Source: Bartonella bovis 91-4 (GTDB lineage Bacteria; Pseudomonadota; Alphaproteobacteria; Rhizobiales; Rhizobiaceae). From it: 64,000 bases of DNA. The position numbers and the translations under genes are program-made. The notes beneath the pieces are model-generated. The model saw only the letters and a list, made by a program, of their open reading frames with translations. It was not told where the DNA came from and searched no databases. Numbering within the stretch: the stretch's first letter is position 1; every line of letters begins with the position of its first letter. The DNA lies in NCBI RefSeq assembly GCF_000384965.1, contig NZ_CM001844.1, positions 1,379,667-1,443,666 of the forward strand. Reading direction: 5' to 3'. Below are positions 48,816-58,029 of this stretch, piece after piece.

Positions 48816-49670
48816 ATGAAACAAGCTGAGCAATCTGAATTTCCCAATTATGAAGCATCCACACTTCCTTATGTTTGCTGGTATCAAAATGACTTTTTAG
48901 GTGGGGTACGTGGGATGCGTGCACATGAAATTGGGATTTATACAATTCTACTCAATGAAATTTATGCGCGGGGTCGTCCTTTAGATTTATCCCCAGAACG
49001 TTTAGCACGCCTTTGTGGTTGCGATAAGCGAACTTTTATCAGTGTTTTAGAAATGTTGATTACAGAAGGCAAGATTTTAAATTTAACCTGTGGATTATGG
49101 AATAAGCGATGCGAAAATGTGTTTCGTGAGCGTGCACAATTGCTTGAACAAAAATCTTTCGCAGGTCATTCTTCGGCACAAAAACGTAAAAAAATCAATG
49201 CAAAAATTCAACATCTGCTTAACACATGCCCTACAGATGATGAACTTAACTCAAAAGCTCAGAATGAAGAAAAAGAAACACCTAACGGTGTTTCACAAAA
49301 GACAGGTGCCTTTTCTGATACACCCCCCCACTCCAGCACGCACTCTTCCACCACAACAAGCTTGAAAGGCCACCGCCTTCCTGCCAATTGGGTGGGCGAC
49401 ATTCACGCAGCAATCTCAGAAGGTTTGAGTGAAGAACAAGCCCGCTGGCAAGAAAAGAAATTTCGCGACTATTGGCACGCTAAAAGCGGCCAACAAGCCT
49501 TAAAGGTCGACTGGTCAGCCACATGGCGCAATTGGTACCGGCGTGAAATTGAGCGATTAAAAGAAAACCAAGAAAAGCTTTGTGCTTTATCATCCGGTTC
49601 AAACACAGTGTCTTGCAACACTCAAGAAGAAACTCTTTACCGCAACCTTATCAATTATCAAGCAACATAA
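48816..49670 (+). CDS. DUF1376 (YdaU-like) phage replication protein
   Basis: 284 residues. DUF1376 occupies about 17-110: YVCWYQNDFLGGVRGMRAHE, GIYTILLNEIYARG and a winged-helix-like CGCDKRTFISVLEML. A Ser/Thr/Pro/His-rich linker (TPPHSSTHSSTTTS) whose DNA is C-rich is followed by a C-terminal helical domain (WVGDIHAAISEGLSEEQARW). Proteins of this type initiate phage DNA replication or load helicase. It precedes the primase-helicase gene by 87 bases. Confidence 0.82.
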   Translation: MKQAEQSEFPNYEASTLPYVCWYQNDFLGGVRGMRAHEIGIYTILLNEIYARGRPLDLSPERLARLCGCDKRTFISVLEMLITEGKILNLTCGLWNKRCENVFRERAQLLEQKSFAGHSSAQKRKKINAKIQHLLNTCPTDDELNSKAQNEEKETPNGVSQKTGAFSDTPPHSSTHSSTTTSLKGHRLPANWVGDIHAAISEGLSEEQARWQEKKFRDYWHAKSGQQALKVDWSATWRNWYRREIERLKENQEKLCALSSGSNTVSCNTQEETLYRNLINYQAT

Positions 49671-49757
49671 CCCACATCAAGCAAAATAGCCCAAACACAA
49701 GCGCAATACCAATACAACTCACAGCACAAATATAAACACAATACAAGCAGGGGGAAC

Positions 49758-51719
49758 ATGAGCACGATTTTTGAAATCAAACAAAAACTTGCATCTCAAG
49801 CAGAGTCAGTTGCACAAATACTTCTTCCACAAGGCCAAAAACGCGGCAATAATTGGATTGTGGGCAGCACACAAGGTGAACCCGGTCAAAGCTTATCGCT
49901 CTGTTTAAAGGGCAGCAAAGCAGGTCTGTGGTATGATTTTGCAGAAGGAAACGGCGGCGACCTTTTAGACCTGTGGTGTATTGTCAAAGGGATCAGCCTT
50001 TCTCAAGCACTGGATGAAGCCCGCGCTTATTTGAATCTTTCACGCCCAAAACCCTTTATGACCCCGCGTCATTCCTATCGCCTTCCCCCCATTCCAAAAG
50101 GGAGCCAACCTCGTCATGAGGTGAAAAATTATTTACACACAAAACGGCATATTCCTTTAGATATTTTAAAGCGCTATCGCATCCAAGAAGATGGAAACCA
50201 GATCATTTTTCCATTTTATAAACCCGATGGCACACTTGCATTGGTAAAAGTGCGCGCTGCACAAGAAGGTGCAAAAGCAAAACCCACAGTTTCTCATTGT
50301 GAACCGATTTTATTTGGTTGGCAAGCCATCTGCCCAACACAGCGCACCCTTGTTATCACCGAAGGAGAAATTGATGCACTTTCGTTAGCAACCTATGGAT
50401 ACCCAGCCTTATCAGTACCCTTTGGAGGCGGCAAAGGGGGCAAACAGGCCTGGATTGAAAATGAATTCGACCATTTAGAAATTTTTGAAAAAATTTTCTT
50501 AGCAACAGACATGGACAAACCAGGCGAAGAAGCCGCCCTTGAAATCGCCCATAGGCTTGGTCTCCACCGATGTTATCGTGTCCACTTGCCCTATAAGGAT
50601 GCCAATGAGTGCTTAAAAGCAGGTGTCGAGACTTCAACCATAAAAGCTGCTTTTTCAAAAGCCCAAAGCTTTGCACCAAAGGGATTAAAGCGTGCATCTG
50701 ATTATCACAATCAGGTGATTGAGTTGTTTTGGCCAACACCCAAACAGCACATTGGTTATACGGTTCCTTATCCAAAGCTAAATGGCAAATTATATTTTCG
50801 CCCAGCAGAATTAACCCTCTGGAGCGGTGCAAGCGGTACCGGTAAAAGCCAATTGTTATCAGACTGTATTGTCCATTGGATTGCGCAAAAAAGCCGCATT
50901 TGTTTAGCCTCACTCGAAATGAAGGGGGAACAATCGTTGCGTCGTTTAATCAGACAAACAGGGGGGTGTAACCAACCAACAAAAACCATGATCGAACAGA
51001 TTCTTCATTTTTTAGATGATGGCCTCATTTTGTATGAACACGTAGGTAAATCAGACATCCAAACCTTGCTTGATGTGTTTGACTATTGCCGTGCAAAATA
51101 TGGTTGCGATCAATTTGTTATCGACAGTTTGATGCGGCTTGGTATCGCAGCAGATGATTATACAGGGCAAGAACAAGCAGTCTATAAAATTGTTGACTGG
51201 GCAATTTTAAATGCTGTGCACGTTCACCTTGTCGCCCATGCACGCAAAAGTGGTATAGAAAAAGATATTCCTGGCACTGAAGACATAAAAGGAGCCTCAG
51301 AAATTGGAGCCAATGCATTTAATATCATTACAATCTGGCGCAACCGGTCACTAGAAGATAAAATTCTTGCAAGCCAAAGTGCAACAGAAAAAGCTGAATT
51401 AGAAGCCCGCCCCGGGGTGATTATGAATATTGCCAAACAACGTTCAGGCGATTTTGAAGGAAAAATCGGCCTGTGGTTTGACTCCAAAACCTACCGCTAC
51501 CGTTGTTCTTCAACACCCCAACAAAAATCACGCCGTTATCTTGAATTCACAATCCATCCCTCCTCACAACCACATCACCCCCCTTCACAAATTCACCCTT
51601 CCTCACAAATTCACCCTCAAGAGCACACAAACACACAACCCTCACAATCCCAAAAGAAACACACAACCCAAGCTATCTTAAAAACCTGCCCAACAATGCA
51701 GCCTTGCCCCGCCCCTTAA
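49758..51719 (+). CDS. Phage DNA primase-helicase (Toprim plus DnaB-like ATPase)
   Basis: 653 residues with a GGGGG ribosome site. The N-terminus (KGSKAGLWYDFAEGNGGDLL) is CHC2-like but lacks zinc cysteines. The Toprim domain (about 197-270) has ITEGEIDALSL and LATDMDKPGEEAA. Helicase: Walker A SGASGTGKS (356-364) and Walker B CDQFVIDSLMRLG. It would unwind DNA and prime synthesis at the phage-derived origin. The last ~55 residues are a His/Ser/Pro/Gln repeat (HPSSQIHPSSQIHP) encoded by G-poor, C-rich DNA, as if the neighbouring island has run into the gene. Confidence 0.9.
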   Translation: MSTIFEIKQKLASQAESVAQILLPQGQKRGNNWIVGSTQGEPGQSLSLCLKGSKAGLWYDFAEGNGGDLLDLWCIVKGISLSQALDEARAYLNLSRPKPFMTPRHSYRLPPIPKGSQPRHEVKNYLHTKRHIPLDILKRYRIQEDGNQIIFPFYKPDGTLALVKVRAAQEGAKAKPTVSHCEPILFGWQAICPTQRTLVITEGEIDALSLATYGYPALSVPFGGGKGGKQAWIENEFDHLEIFEKIFLATDMDKPGEEAALEIAHRLGLHRCYRVHLPYKDANECLKAGVETSTIKAAFSKAQSFAPKGLKRASDYHNQVIELFWPTPKQHIGYTVPYPKLNGKLYFRPAELTLWSGASGTGKSQLLSDCIVHWIAQKSRICLASLEMKGEQSLRRLIRQTGGCNQPTKTMIEQILHFLDDGLILYEHVGKSDIQTLLDVFDYCRAKYGCDQFVIDSLMRLGIAADDYTGQEQAVYKIVDWAILNAVHVHLVAHARKSGIEKDIPGTEDIKGASEIGANAFNIITIWRNRSLEDKILASQSATEKAELEARPGVIMNIAKQRSGDFEGKIGLWFDSKTYRYRCSSTPQQKSRRYLEFTIHPSSQPHHPPSQIHPSSQIHPQEHTNTQPSQSQKKHTTQAILKTCPTMQPCPAP

Positions 51720-52105
51720 AGCGCACCCACACACCTCAACACACTCCACCCCTTAAAGCGCACCCCACATCTTAAAAATAAAACCATACAAAAACAAACC
51801 ATACCCTAAAGAACACTCTAACTCCTTAAAAGCACTCCACAGTATAAAGAGCACTCATACCGTAAAGAACACATATTGACACACTGTTTTAGAAATTTTT
51901 TCTCAAATCATCCCCCATTTTATTCATCCTCTCTCATTCTTACTTAAACCTCCCCATTATCCCTCCATTTTACTCATGTCCCCCCCTCATGCTCTTAAAT
52001 CTCGATTTTCCTCATCCTCTCGTTTTTATTCACCCCCTCTCGTTTAACCCCTTATTTTCATTTGAAAATCTTCTGACACATTTTTCATTTTAAAGGAGGC
52101 AAACA
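51720..52105. repeat. C-rich to AT-rich spacer after the primase-helicase gene
   Basis: CCTTAAAGCGCACCC recurs (51713, 51750) with variants AAGAGCACTC and AAGAACAC, then a CT-rich stretch (CTCTCATTC, CCCTCCATTTTACTCATG) leads to a strong ribosome site. G-poor on the + strand. No gene. It is a possible place for a replication origin, but I see no iteron array. Confidence 0.55.
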
Positions 52106-52684
52106 ATGAAATATCACCACGATAGAAAAAATATCGATGCACTCAAAAAAAACACTATAAATTACGCACACCCATACACAAAACATCAGCACATTGGCCA
52201 CTTAAAAACAGAAGAAATGCTTATCGAAATAAGCAATCCTTATTTTCAACCCACCTATAAAGAAAGCCCCAGCAACCCACAAACCATTGTTGCAGTTGCC
52301 AACACTCATAGCCGCCCCATTGCTCTTTTATATGCAAAAGGGCATATCAGCAAAGCGCAATATAAAGCAGCAGAACGTTTTTATTATTATTGGCATATAC
52401 AACAAGGTAACACACATATGAGCATCGATTACAGCCGTCAAAAAGTTGATAGTGGTCTTTTTTATACAGACACTCTTGAACGCCAAATGGAAGCAACAGA
52501 TCAATTACAAACGATTAAGATTCAACTAGGTGTTCTTGGTTATCAACTTGTTGAACAAGTGATCGTCTATAACCTATCAATCAAAGACTTAAGCCCTTTA
52601 AAACGCAAGCAAAACTCTCTTGCCGACCACTTACGCGATTGTCTAGACTTGATGGCAACCCACTGGGGTTATGCGAAAACTTAA
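52106..52684 (+). CDS. Phage-module protein of unknown function
   Basis: 192 residues with an ideal AAAGGAGG ribosome site. Features: YAKGHISKAQYKAAERFYYYWHI, LGVLGYQLVEQVIVYNLSIK and the C-terminal LADHLRDCLDLMATHWGY. The end resembles DUF6456-type alphaproteobacterial phage proteins of unknown role, a tentative link. Third rightward gene after the repressor switch. Confidence 0.65.
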   Translation: MKYHHDRKNIDALKKNTINYAHPYTKHQHIGHLKTEEMLIEISNPYFQPTYKESPSNPQTIVAVANTHSRPIALLYAKGHISKAQYKAAERFYYYWHIQQGNTHMSIDYSRQKVDSGLFYTDTLERQMEATDQLQTIKIQLGVLGYQLVEQVIVYNLSIKDLSPLKRKQNSLADHLRDCLDLMATHWGYAKT

Positions 52685-53230
52685 ATAGTAACTTAAATAG
52701 TCTTGAATAAACGCATAAAACTCCCCACAAAAAACCGATGCACCTATCCATTCAAGAACACCCCCTCACTCAAGAGGATGAAATCCCCACCACCACCCCA
52801 CTCACTTAAATTCAAAACCAGCATACATTTTCAACTTCCCAACTTATCCCTTTCAAGCTCTCTGCTATTTCCCCCAAAAAGCCATCATACACACCAGAAC
52901 AAACAACTTGGGTCGCTCCCCCCCCCCACACCAACCCCTTATATTCTCTTTTCCAACTCACACCCCTCCCAAATTCATCCTCTCACACTAATGCCCCAGC
53001 CATCTCCCTCAAACCATCTCCCACAAGAATACCTGTCAAGCCCCCAGCCATCTCACCCCCAAAAAGCCATCATACACCAGAGCAAACAACTTAGACCTCT
53101 ACACGCTCTTCCGCATCCCTTCTCGCCCGCACTAGCCTGGCACCCCGCAACCCACTCTTCCCTCTCACCTTCCTTCCATCAACGCTCCCTCAAAGCACCC
53201 AACCTCTTTCTTCTCACAAGCCCTCCAATT
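52685..53230. repeat. Rightmost C-rich, G-poor island
   Basis: No gene. CTTTCAAGCTCTCTGCTATTT (about 52849) also occurs near 46709 in the 320-bp repeat region, and CGCACTAGCCTGGCACC matches another part of that unit. AAAAAGCCATCATACAC occurs twice (52880, 53060). The island overlaps the 3' end of the truncated minus-strand gene at 53165-53482. Beyond here the C-rich signature is no longer seen. Confidence 0.75.
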
Positions 53231-53482
53231 TCCCAACCTTACCTCTCTTTCATCAGAAAGCATGCTTAATGCTATAAGCTTGCGTTTGTCAGCATAAGAT
53301 TGAAAAGAGAAACACCCATATTTGTAAGGCACAAACTCATAACTTTGTTTTTCTTCCCATTGCGTAAATAAAAATAAATACTTTTGAAAATCTATATTTG
53401 AAAGACATCCTCCAAATTCTTGAAGTAAGGCTAACAATAGTTTTTGCCGTTTGAATAGGGTCTTGCCTTTTGTTGTTTGCAT
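53165..53482 (-). pseudogene. Truncated gene, N-terminal part of a DUF4065/SocA-like or DUF488-associated protein
   Basis: 105 codons. The first ~75 residues look like a real protein (KRQKLLLALLQEFGGCLSNI, FQKYLFLFTQWEEKQSYEFV, YGCFSFQSYADKRKLI), a pattern I associate with longer phage or defence-linked proteins. The last ~30 residues are encoded by the C-rich island and have no such character. I read it as a gene whose 3' part was replaced by island sequence. The family assignment is tentative. Confidence 0.5.
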
Positions 53483-53774
53483 AGTGTTATCTCAGGTGTC
53501 TGATTGAACAGTATTTACAGTACAAACCAGCAGATGAGTTTGAAAAACCACTCAAATTTCAATAAGTGCGCTGGTTTATGATTTGCTTGGCATCAAACAA
53601 TAAAATTATAGCACAAAACAGCATTTATGCACGAATAAAATAAAAAATAAATTGTTTATTTTCAATAATTTATACCATTTTTCTTTGGAAAATGCACTAT
53701 GTTATGATAATGAAAAATAGCTTTTCATATCCGTATTTCATTTCAATTATTTTCCTTAGAAAAGATATAAAAAC

Positions 53775-53930
53775 ATGATCAATAAAGTAATTTTAATCGG
53801 CTATCTTGGTGCCGATCTTGAGAGCAGAATAATGCCATCTGGAATAGAAGTGGCGAATTTTCGTATAGGCACTTCTCAAAGAATGGCAAGAAGTTATCAG
53901 AGAAACACAGGGTTTATATCGTCAATATAA
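53775..53930 (+). pseudogene. ssb: Remnant of single-stranded DNA-binding protein gene
   Basis: 51 codons. MINKVILIGYLGADLES and RIMPSGIEVANFRIGTS are the start of a typical SSB, then similarity stops where the conserved Trp/His segment should follow. The DNA that continues (53880-53948) encodes, in another frame, EWQEVIRETQGLYRQYNLHD before a stop, which looks like the end of a different protein. So the ssb start appears joined to another gene's 3' end by a deletion. Confidence 0.65.
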
Positions 53931-54108
53931 TCTTCATGATGCATGAGAGCATCTGATTATAAAAAGACCAACAATTGCTATATCTTCTCAGCTCTCTACG
54001 CATGGCTCTCAATGCTCTTCAGAAATATTTTGATCGTTAATAAAAGGATTGATATCAGATTTAAAATCAATAAAATATGTATATACTTACACATTATGCG
54101 TATAGTAC

Positions 54109-54323
54109 ATGGAACAAGATAACCGAAAAATCATTGCAAAAAAATCATTGCAAAATTGAAGTACGACGGCTTTAAGCTTGTTAAAGTAAAAAGTTCTCAT
54201 CATAAATTTAAAAAAAATGGTCAAGTAATTATTGCTCCTCATTCTAAAAAAAACCTTCCAATCGGTACAGCGCATTCCATTGCACAACAAGCGGGCTGGT
54301 TAAAAAAAGGAAAAGAAGAATGA
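54109..54323 (+). pseudogene. hicA: Frameshifted hicA toxin gene
   Basis: It starts MEQDNRKIIAK and, after a frame change, continues with LKYDGFKLVKVKSSHHKF, APHSKKNLPIGTAHSI and QQAGWLKKGKEE, the HicA mRNA-interferase fold with its catalytic His in SSHHKF. The break is a 14-base tandem duplication (TCATTGCAAAAAAA, about 54131-54158) that shifts the frame and leads to an early TGA. Removing one copy restores the whole frame. The end overlaps hicB (ATGA). Confidence 0.82.
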
Positions 54324-54715
54324 AAAGATTTTTTGCTCTTGTTCACAAGGATGAAAATTCTGCCTTTGGTGTTCAGTTTCCTGATTTTGAAGGGCTGTTT
54401 TCTGCTTCTGATCAGGAAGAAAATCTCATTGCCAATGCAACAGAAGCTCTTCAACTATATTGCGAAGAAATGGATAAGTTGCCAGCTCCTTTAAAATTCG
54501 AAGAAGTAATACAGAAAGAAGCTGTCAAAACAGCTTTGTCGGAAGGAGCTTTTTTAATACAAGTTCCATTTATTGAAAATGATTCAGAAGTGGTGCATAC
54601 GAATATATCAATTGAACGAGGGCTTCTGCGTGCAATTGATGATTGTGCACAAGAAAGAGGTTTAACACGATCTGCTTTTTTAGCAACAGCAGCACGTCAT
54701 GAGCTTAATATTTAG
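54320..54715 (+). CDS. hicB: HicB antitoxin
   Basis: 131 residues. N-terminal HicB fold: FFALVHKDENSAFGVQFPDF, EGLFSASDQEENLIANATEAL, LPAPLKFEEV. The C-terminus (VHTNISIERGLLRAIDDCAQERGLTRSAFLA) is a ribbon-helix-helix DNA-binding part for autoregulation. It overlaps the broken hicA, so it is now an antitoxin without a working partner here. Confidence 0.88.
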   Translation: MKRFFALVHKDENSAFGVQFPDFEGLFSASDQEENLIANATEALQLYCEEMDKLPAPLKFEEVIQKEAVKTALSEGAFLIQVPFIENDSEVVHTNISIERGLLRAIDDCAQERGLTRSAFLATAARHELNI

Positions 54716-54929
54716 ATAATCAAATGTGAAAAAACTTACAGTTTTTCTTTTATAAAGATTTGCGCTTAACAAATACCAGATTCAGATTTGGCAAAATAAA
54801 AAATAAGATTGTGATTTTTTAGTTGACATGGGGGTGAAAACAGTATTTAATAATAGTATAGTGCTAATTTTACTGCACTAAAAATTACAGAATCATGTAA
54901 GTTTTTCTTGTTTGTGTTGTAGTTAAAAT

Positions 54930-54952
54930 CCCTGCAAATGCGGGGTTTTTTG
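54930..54952 (+). terminator. Rho-independent terminator
   Basis: CCCTGC-AAAT-GCGGGG followed by TTTTTTG. Short GC-rich hairpin about 215 bases after hicB, reading rightward. Confidence 0.7.
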
Positions 54953-54996
54953 TTAAACAAATCAAATTTATTCATTTTTATTCATTTTTATTTATT

Positions 54997-55036
54997 GACC
55001 TCACTTTCCCCCCCTTTGAGAGTGAGGTCTTTTTTA
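54997..55036 (+). terminator. Strong Rho-independent terminator
   Basis: GACCTCACT pairs with AGTGAGGTC, followed by TTTTTT. It lies 45 bases after another terminator. The loop contains CCCCCCC. The short frame MSDISQKE follows directly. Confidence 0.75.
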
Positions 55037-55659
55037 TGTCTGACATTTCTCAAAAGGAATAATCATACAAAAAATAAAAGTGGTCATCACAAAGCCTATG
55101 TGCGTTCTTGGTGACAATAAAGACACTGTTCGTTTTGAACCCTCCACAAAAAGTAACCCATTCGTTGAGATTTTCTCGCAAGTCTATGATCGTCTTAAAC
55201 GTGCTGGTGCTGTAAGGCTTTATTAAGTTTTTGCGAGAACAAGTGGAGATAAATTCACGATTGCAAAACAAGAAGGCACCTTGATTGCTTATGTCATGTC
55301 TAAAACAAAGACTTCAAGTTCTATTGAACACCATGCCCGCGAGAGGCTAATACCCGCGAGAGGCTAACTAAAAATATACACAGCCAAATTGCTCGGCAAG
55401 AATATATGATCAATCAAAAGGCCCCACACTCTTAAACCATACCAAATTATAGACAAGCATATGATGATGATTTTAATGTTCCAAATCAAATTATTGAGAG
55501 AAAAGTTTTTAAAAGGTACTTTCCAGTGGGGGGGTGCGGGGCAATCAAGCGCAACATATCACTAGCGACTGAATTTTCAAATGACTGTACATTGTACACA
55601 TAGCTTATTGATAAATAACAACTATCATACACCACCTTCCTTCTATGGTGAGAGAGCTT

Positions 55660-55956
55660 TTAAGCCATTTGTTTAAATTTATCTATTTTGGCAAATTCGT
55701 CAGCTTTTTCAGTTTGTAGTACATTAACGTCGTAAGCAGCTTGCATGTTAAGCCAGAACTCAGCTGTGGTATCAAAAAAATAGGCCAATCTTAGCGCTGT
55801 ATCAGGAGTTATAGGGCTATTTTCAGCAACAATACGCTCTATCCGGGTACGTGGAACATTCAATGCTTTAGCAAGAGCATAAGCAGAAAGGGCGTATTCT
55901 TTTAAATATTCTTCCCGTAGAATTTCTCCAGGATGGATCGCTATGTAACTTTTCAT
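55660..55956 (-). CDS. higA: HigA-type antitoxin (XRE)
   Basis: 98 residues. IHPGEILREEYLKEYALSAYA and LAKALNVPRTRIERIVAENS form the VapI/HigA helix-turn-helix; ITPDTALRLAYFFDTTAEFW is the conserved following helix. It neutralises HigB and represses the operon. It lies 18 bases after the toxin gene, the toxin-first order typical for higBA. Confidence 0.9.
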   Translation of the reverse strand: MKSYIAIHPGEILREEYLKEYALSAYALAKALNVPRTRIERIVAENSPITPDTALRLAYFFDTTAEFWLNMQAAYDVNVLQTEKADEFAKIDKFKQMA

Positions 55957-55974
55957 TTCAAACTCCTCTACGGA

Positions 55975-56259
55975 TCAATGATAATCTACAATTTCAACTT
56001 TATAAGAACCATTAGAACGCCACTCAAAACAAATACGAAATTGGTTGTTGATACGGATAGAATATTGACCATGGTGATTACCTTTTAATGTTTCTAAGCG
56101 ATTTCCCGGGGGGCTACGTAGATCTTTAAGATTAACTGCTTTATCGAGCATAAATAATTTTCTTTGGGCCATACGCATCAAAGCCTCTGGAAAACCTTTC
56201 GGTAGCTTACCTTCCAGAAGTTCCTTACATCGCTTATCCGCAAAGGTTTCAATTACCAA
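55975..56259 (-). CDS. higB: HigB-type mRNA interferase toxin
   Basis: 94 residues from a TTG start with GAGAG just upstream. KLFMLDKAVNLKDLRSPPGN, RLETLKGNHHGQYSIRINNQ, then FRICFEWR and the final VEIVDYH, are the RelE/HigB signature. It cleaves mRNA on ribosomes when not bound by HigA. Both genes are intact. Confidence 0.9.
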   Translation of the reverse strand: MVIETFADKRCKELLEGKLPKGFPEALMRMAQRKLFMLDKAVNLKDLRSPPGNRLETLKGNHHGQYSIRINNQFRICFEWRSNGSYKVEIVDYH

Positions 56260-56349
56260 ATTACTCTCATTCGTTAGTTTGCGTATCGTGAAATGATACT
56301 AATTTAAAAGAAAAGATCAATAATAAAAAATATTCAATCACGAAAACAC

Positions 56350-56919
56350 ATGACTAAACAGACCAGAGAAGACCTATCAGCTCGAGCGTTTGCGAAAAAG
56401 ATGGGTGTTTATCCTAATGCGGTTATTGCTCGTTTTAAGACGGGAAAGTTTAATGAAGCCCTTTATGATGATGGTTCAATCAATGAAGAATTAGCTACAG
56501 CTTTATGGAATGAGAATCCCACCAAGCAAGCCTATGTTATAGGCGAAGATGGAAAGCCTCGCACAAAGACAAAGCAAGATTCTATAGAAGGAGCTAATGA
56601 ATACAAGATAAAACTCCAAAGAATGCAAGTTGCTCTTGAAAGTGAGACAATTGACCTTGAGCAAAAAAAAGAAACAACCCTTGACCGTGAAGAAGTAAAG
56701 AGGGCAGCACGTAATTTTGGAAGAGCTTATCGTGATATTATGCTGCATTTTCCTCACCGCTTTGGTGCACGTATTGCAGCTCAGGTTGAGTGTGATGGTG
56801 CAAGCCTGATTGGTGCCATTGATCATTATATCCGAGAAGCTTTACAGGAAATAAATAAAATTCCCGTTCCTTTCCATGATCAGGATACTCAAGGTCATAA
56901 GGAGGAGAAGAGTGACTGA
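56350..56919 (+). CDS. Phage terminase small subunit-like DNA-binding protein
   Basis: 189 residues. The N-terminus is a helix-turn-helix (SARAFAKKMGVYPNAVIARF). The middle has a coiled coil (KIKLQRMQVALESETIDLEQ, then KKETTLDREEVKR) and the end FPHRFGARIAAQVECDGASL, as in Nu1/gpA-associated small terminases. It overlaps the GTG start of the large-terminase gene, forming a normal terS-terL pair of a lambda/P2-type prophage unrelated to the podovirus-like cluster. Confidence 0.75.
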   Translation: MTKQTREDLSARAFAKKMGVYPNAVIARFKTGKFNEALYDDGSINEELATALWNENPTKQAYVIGEDGKPRTKTKQDSIEGANEYKIKLQRMQVALESETIDLEQKKETTLDREEVKRAARNFGRAYRDIMLHFPHRFGARIAAQVECDGASLIGAIDHYIREALQEINKIPVPFHDQDTQGHKEEKSD

Positions 56920-57817
56920 TACAGGAGAAGGTTTTTTTTATTTTCATGCCTGTCAAGCGTGTCAACCAGACCCTCCCTACACAGTTTCACAATGGGCAGA
57001 TAAAAACCGTTATTTAAGCACACTATCCAGTGCTGAACCTGGATTATGGAGGACTAAACGTACCCCTTATCTACGGGAAATCATGGATAATCTTTCCTCT
57101 TACATCCCAATTGAAAAAACAGTTGTAATGAAAGGTGCACAGATTGGTATGTCAGAGGCTGGCTTGAATTTTTGTGGTTATGCCATTCATCATAGTCCTG
57201 GCCCTGCTCTTTATGTGATGCCCACAGTTGAAATGGCAAAGAAAGTGTCTAAAACGCGTCTTGATCCCATGATTAAGGCCAGTCCTGCATTAAATGAACG
57301 TATCGCCCCTGCCCGCGCTAGAGACAGTGGAAATACAATGTTTTCGAAAGAATTTGATGGTGGGGTGTTGATGCTTACAGGAGCCAATAGTGCTGCTGGC
57401 TTGCGATCGATGCCTATTCGTTATTTGGTCCTTGATGAAGTTGATGGCTATCCATTGAATGTTGATGGAGAAGGAGATCCTGTCAATCTTGCTGAAGCAC
57501 GTAGTGCAACTTTTATTCAACGAAAGATTTTTAAATTATCAACACCAACTCATCGTGACACAAGTCGTATCGCTAAAGATTTTGTCTTAGGAGATCAGAG
57601 ATATTACAATGTGCCTTGTGATGAGTGTGGCACACTTCAACCCATTGTCTGGTCACAAATTAAATGGCCTAAAGGAGCTCTTGAACAGGCTGTGTTTGTT
57701 TGTGCCCATTGTGGTCATGAGCATGCTGAGCACCGTAAAGAAGATTTATTATCTGAAGAAAAAGGTGCTTGTTGGATACCAACAAAAGAGCCAACCGAGC
57801 TTTTGTTAGATTTTTAA
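56912..57817 (+). pseudogene. Truncated phage terminase large subunit (GpA family)
   Basis: About 301 codons from a GTG with AAGGAGGAG upstream. The ATPase half is intact: KGAQIGMSEAGLNF (Walker A-like), ALYVMPTVEMAKKVSKTRLD, RYLVLDEVDGYP (Walker B) and a CDECGTLQP plus CAHCGHEH zinc pair. GpA proteins are about 600 residues; here the nuclease half is missing and the frame stops after EPTELLLDF. What follows is unrelated DNA. Confidence 0.82.
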
Positions 57818-58029
57818 TATGCTCAATTATATACTCAAGTGGAAAAGAAAATTGATTCCGATATCCCCCATCACGTAAAGTGACATCAAGGTGCTTTAAC
57901 ATAAATCGTCCTGTTAACATTAACTAATTTGGTTTACGATTTTATCTCCAAGGTTATAAAATAATTCGCTCTTCGAATATAAATGATAAAACCTACTAGG
58001 CAATATGTAGCCAATAAAATCGCTACAAC

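Larger units (their letters stand above)
54716..55659. other. Decayed phage DNA between hicB and higA
   Basis: No intact gene. On the + strand about 55072-55227 encodes KPMCVLGDNKDTVRFEPSTK, then VEIFSQVYDRLKRAGAVRLY before a stop, without a usable start, and 55230-55366 encodes another protein-like fragment (DKFTIAKQEGTLIAYVMSK). A 16-base direct repeat around CCCGCGAGAGGCTAA lies at 55337-55367. These look like small remnants of phage genes. It also contains the two terminators listed separately. Confidence 0.5.

Noticed and set aside
55050..55271. 73-codon minus-strand frame between hicB and higA
   Set aside because: The + strand of the same stretch has a more protein-like remnant; the minus frame has no ribosome site.
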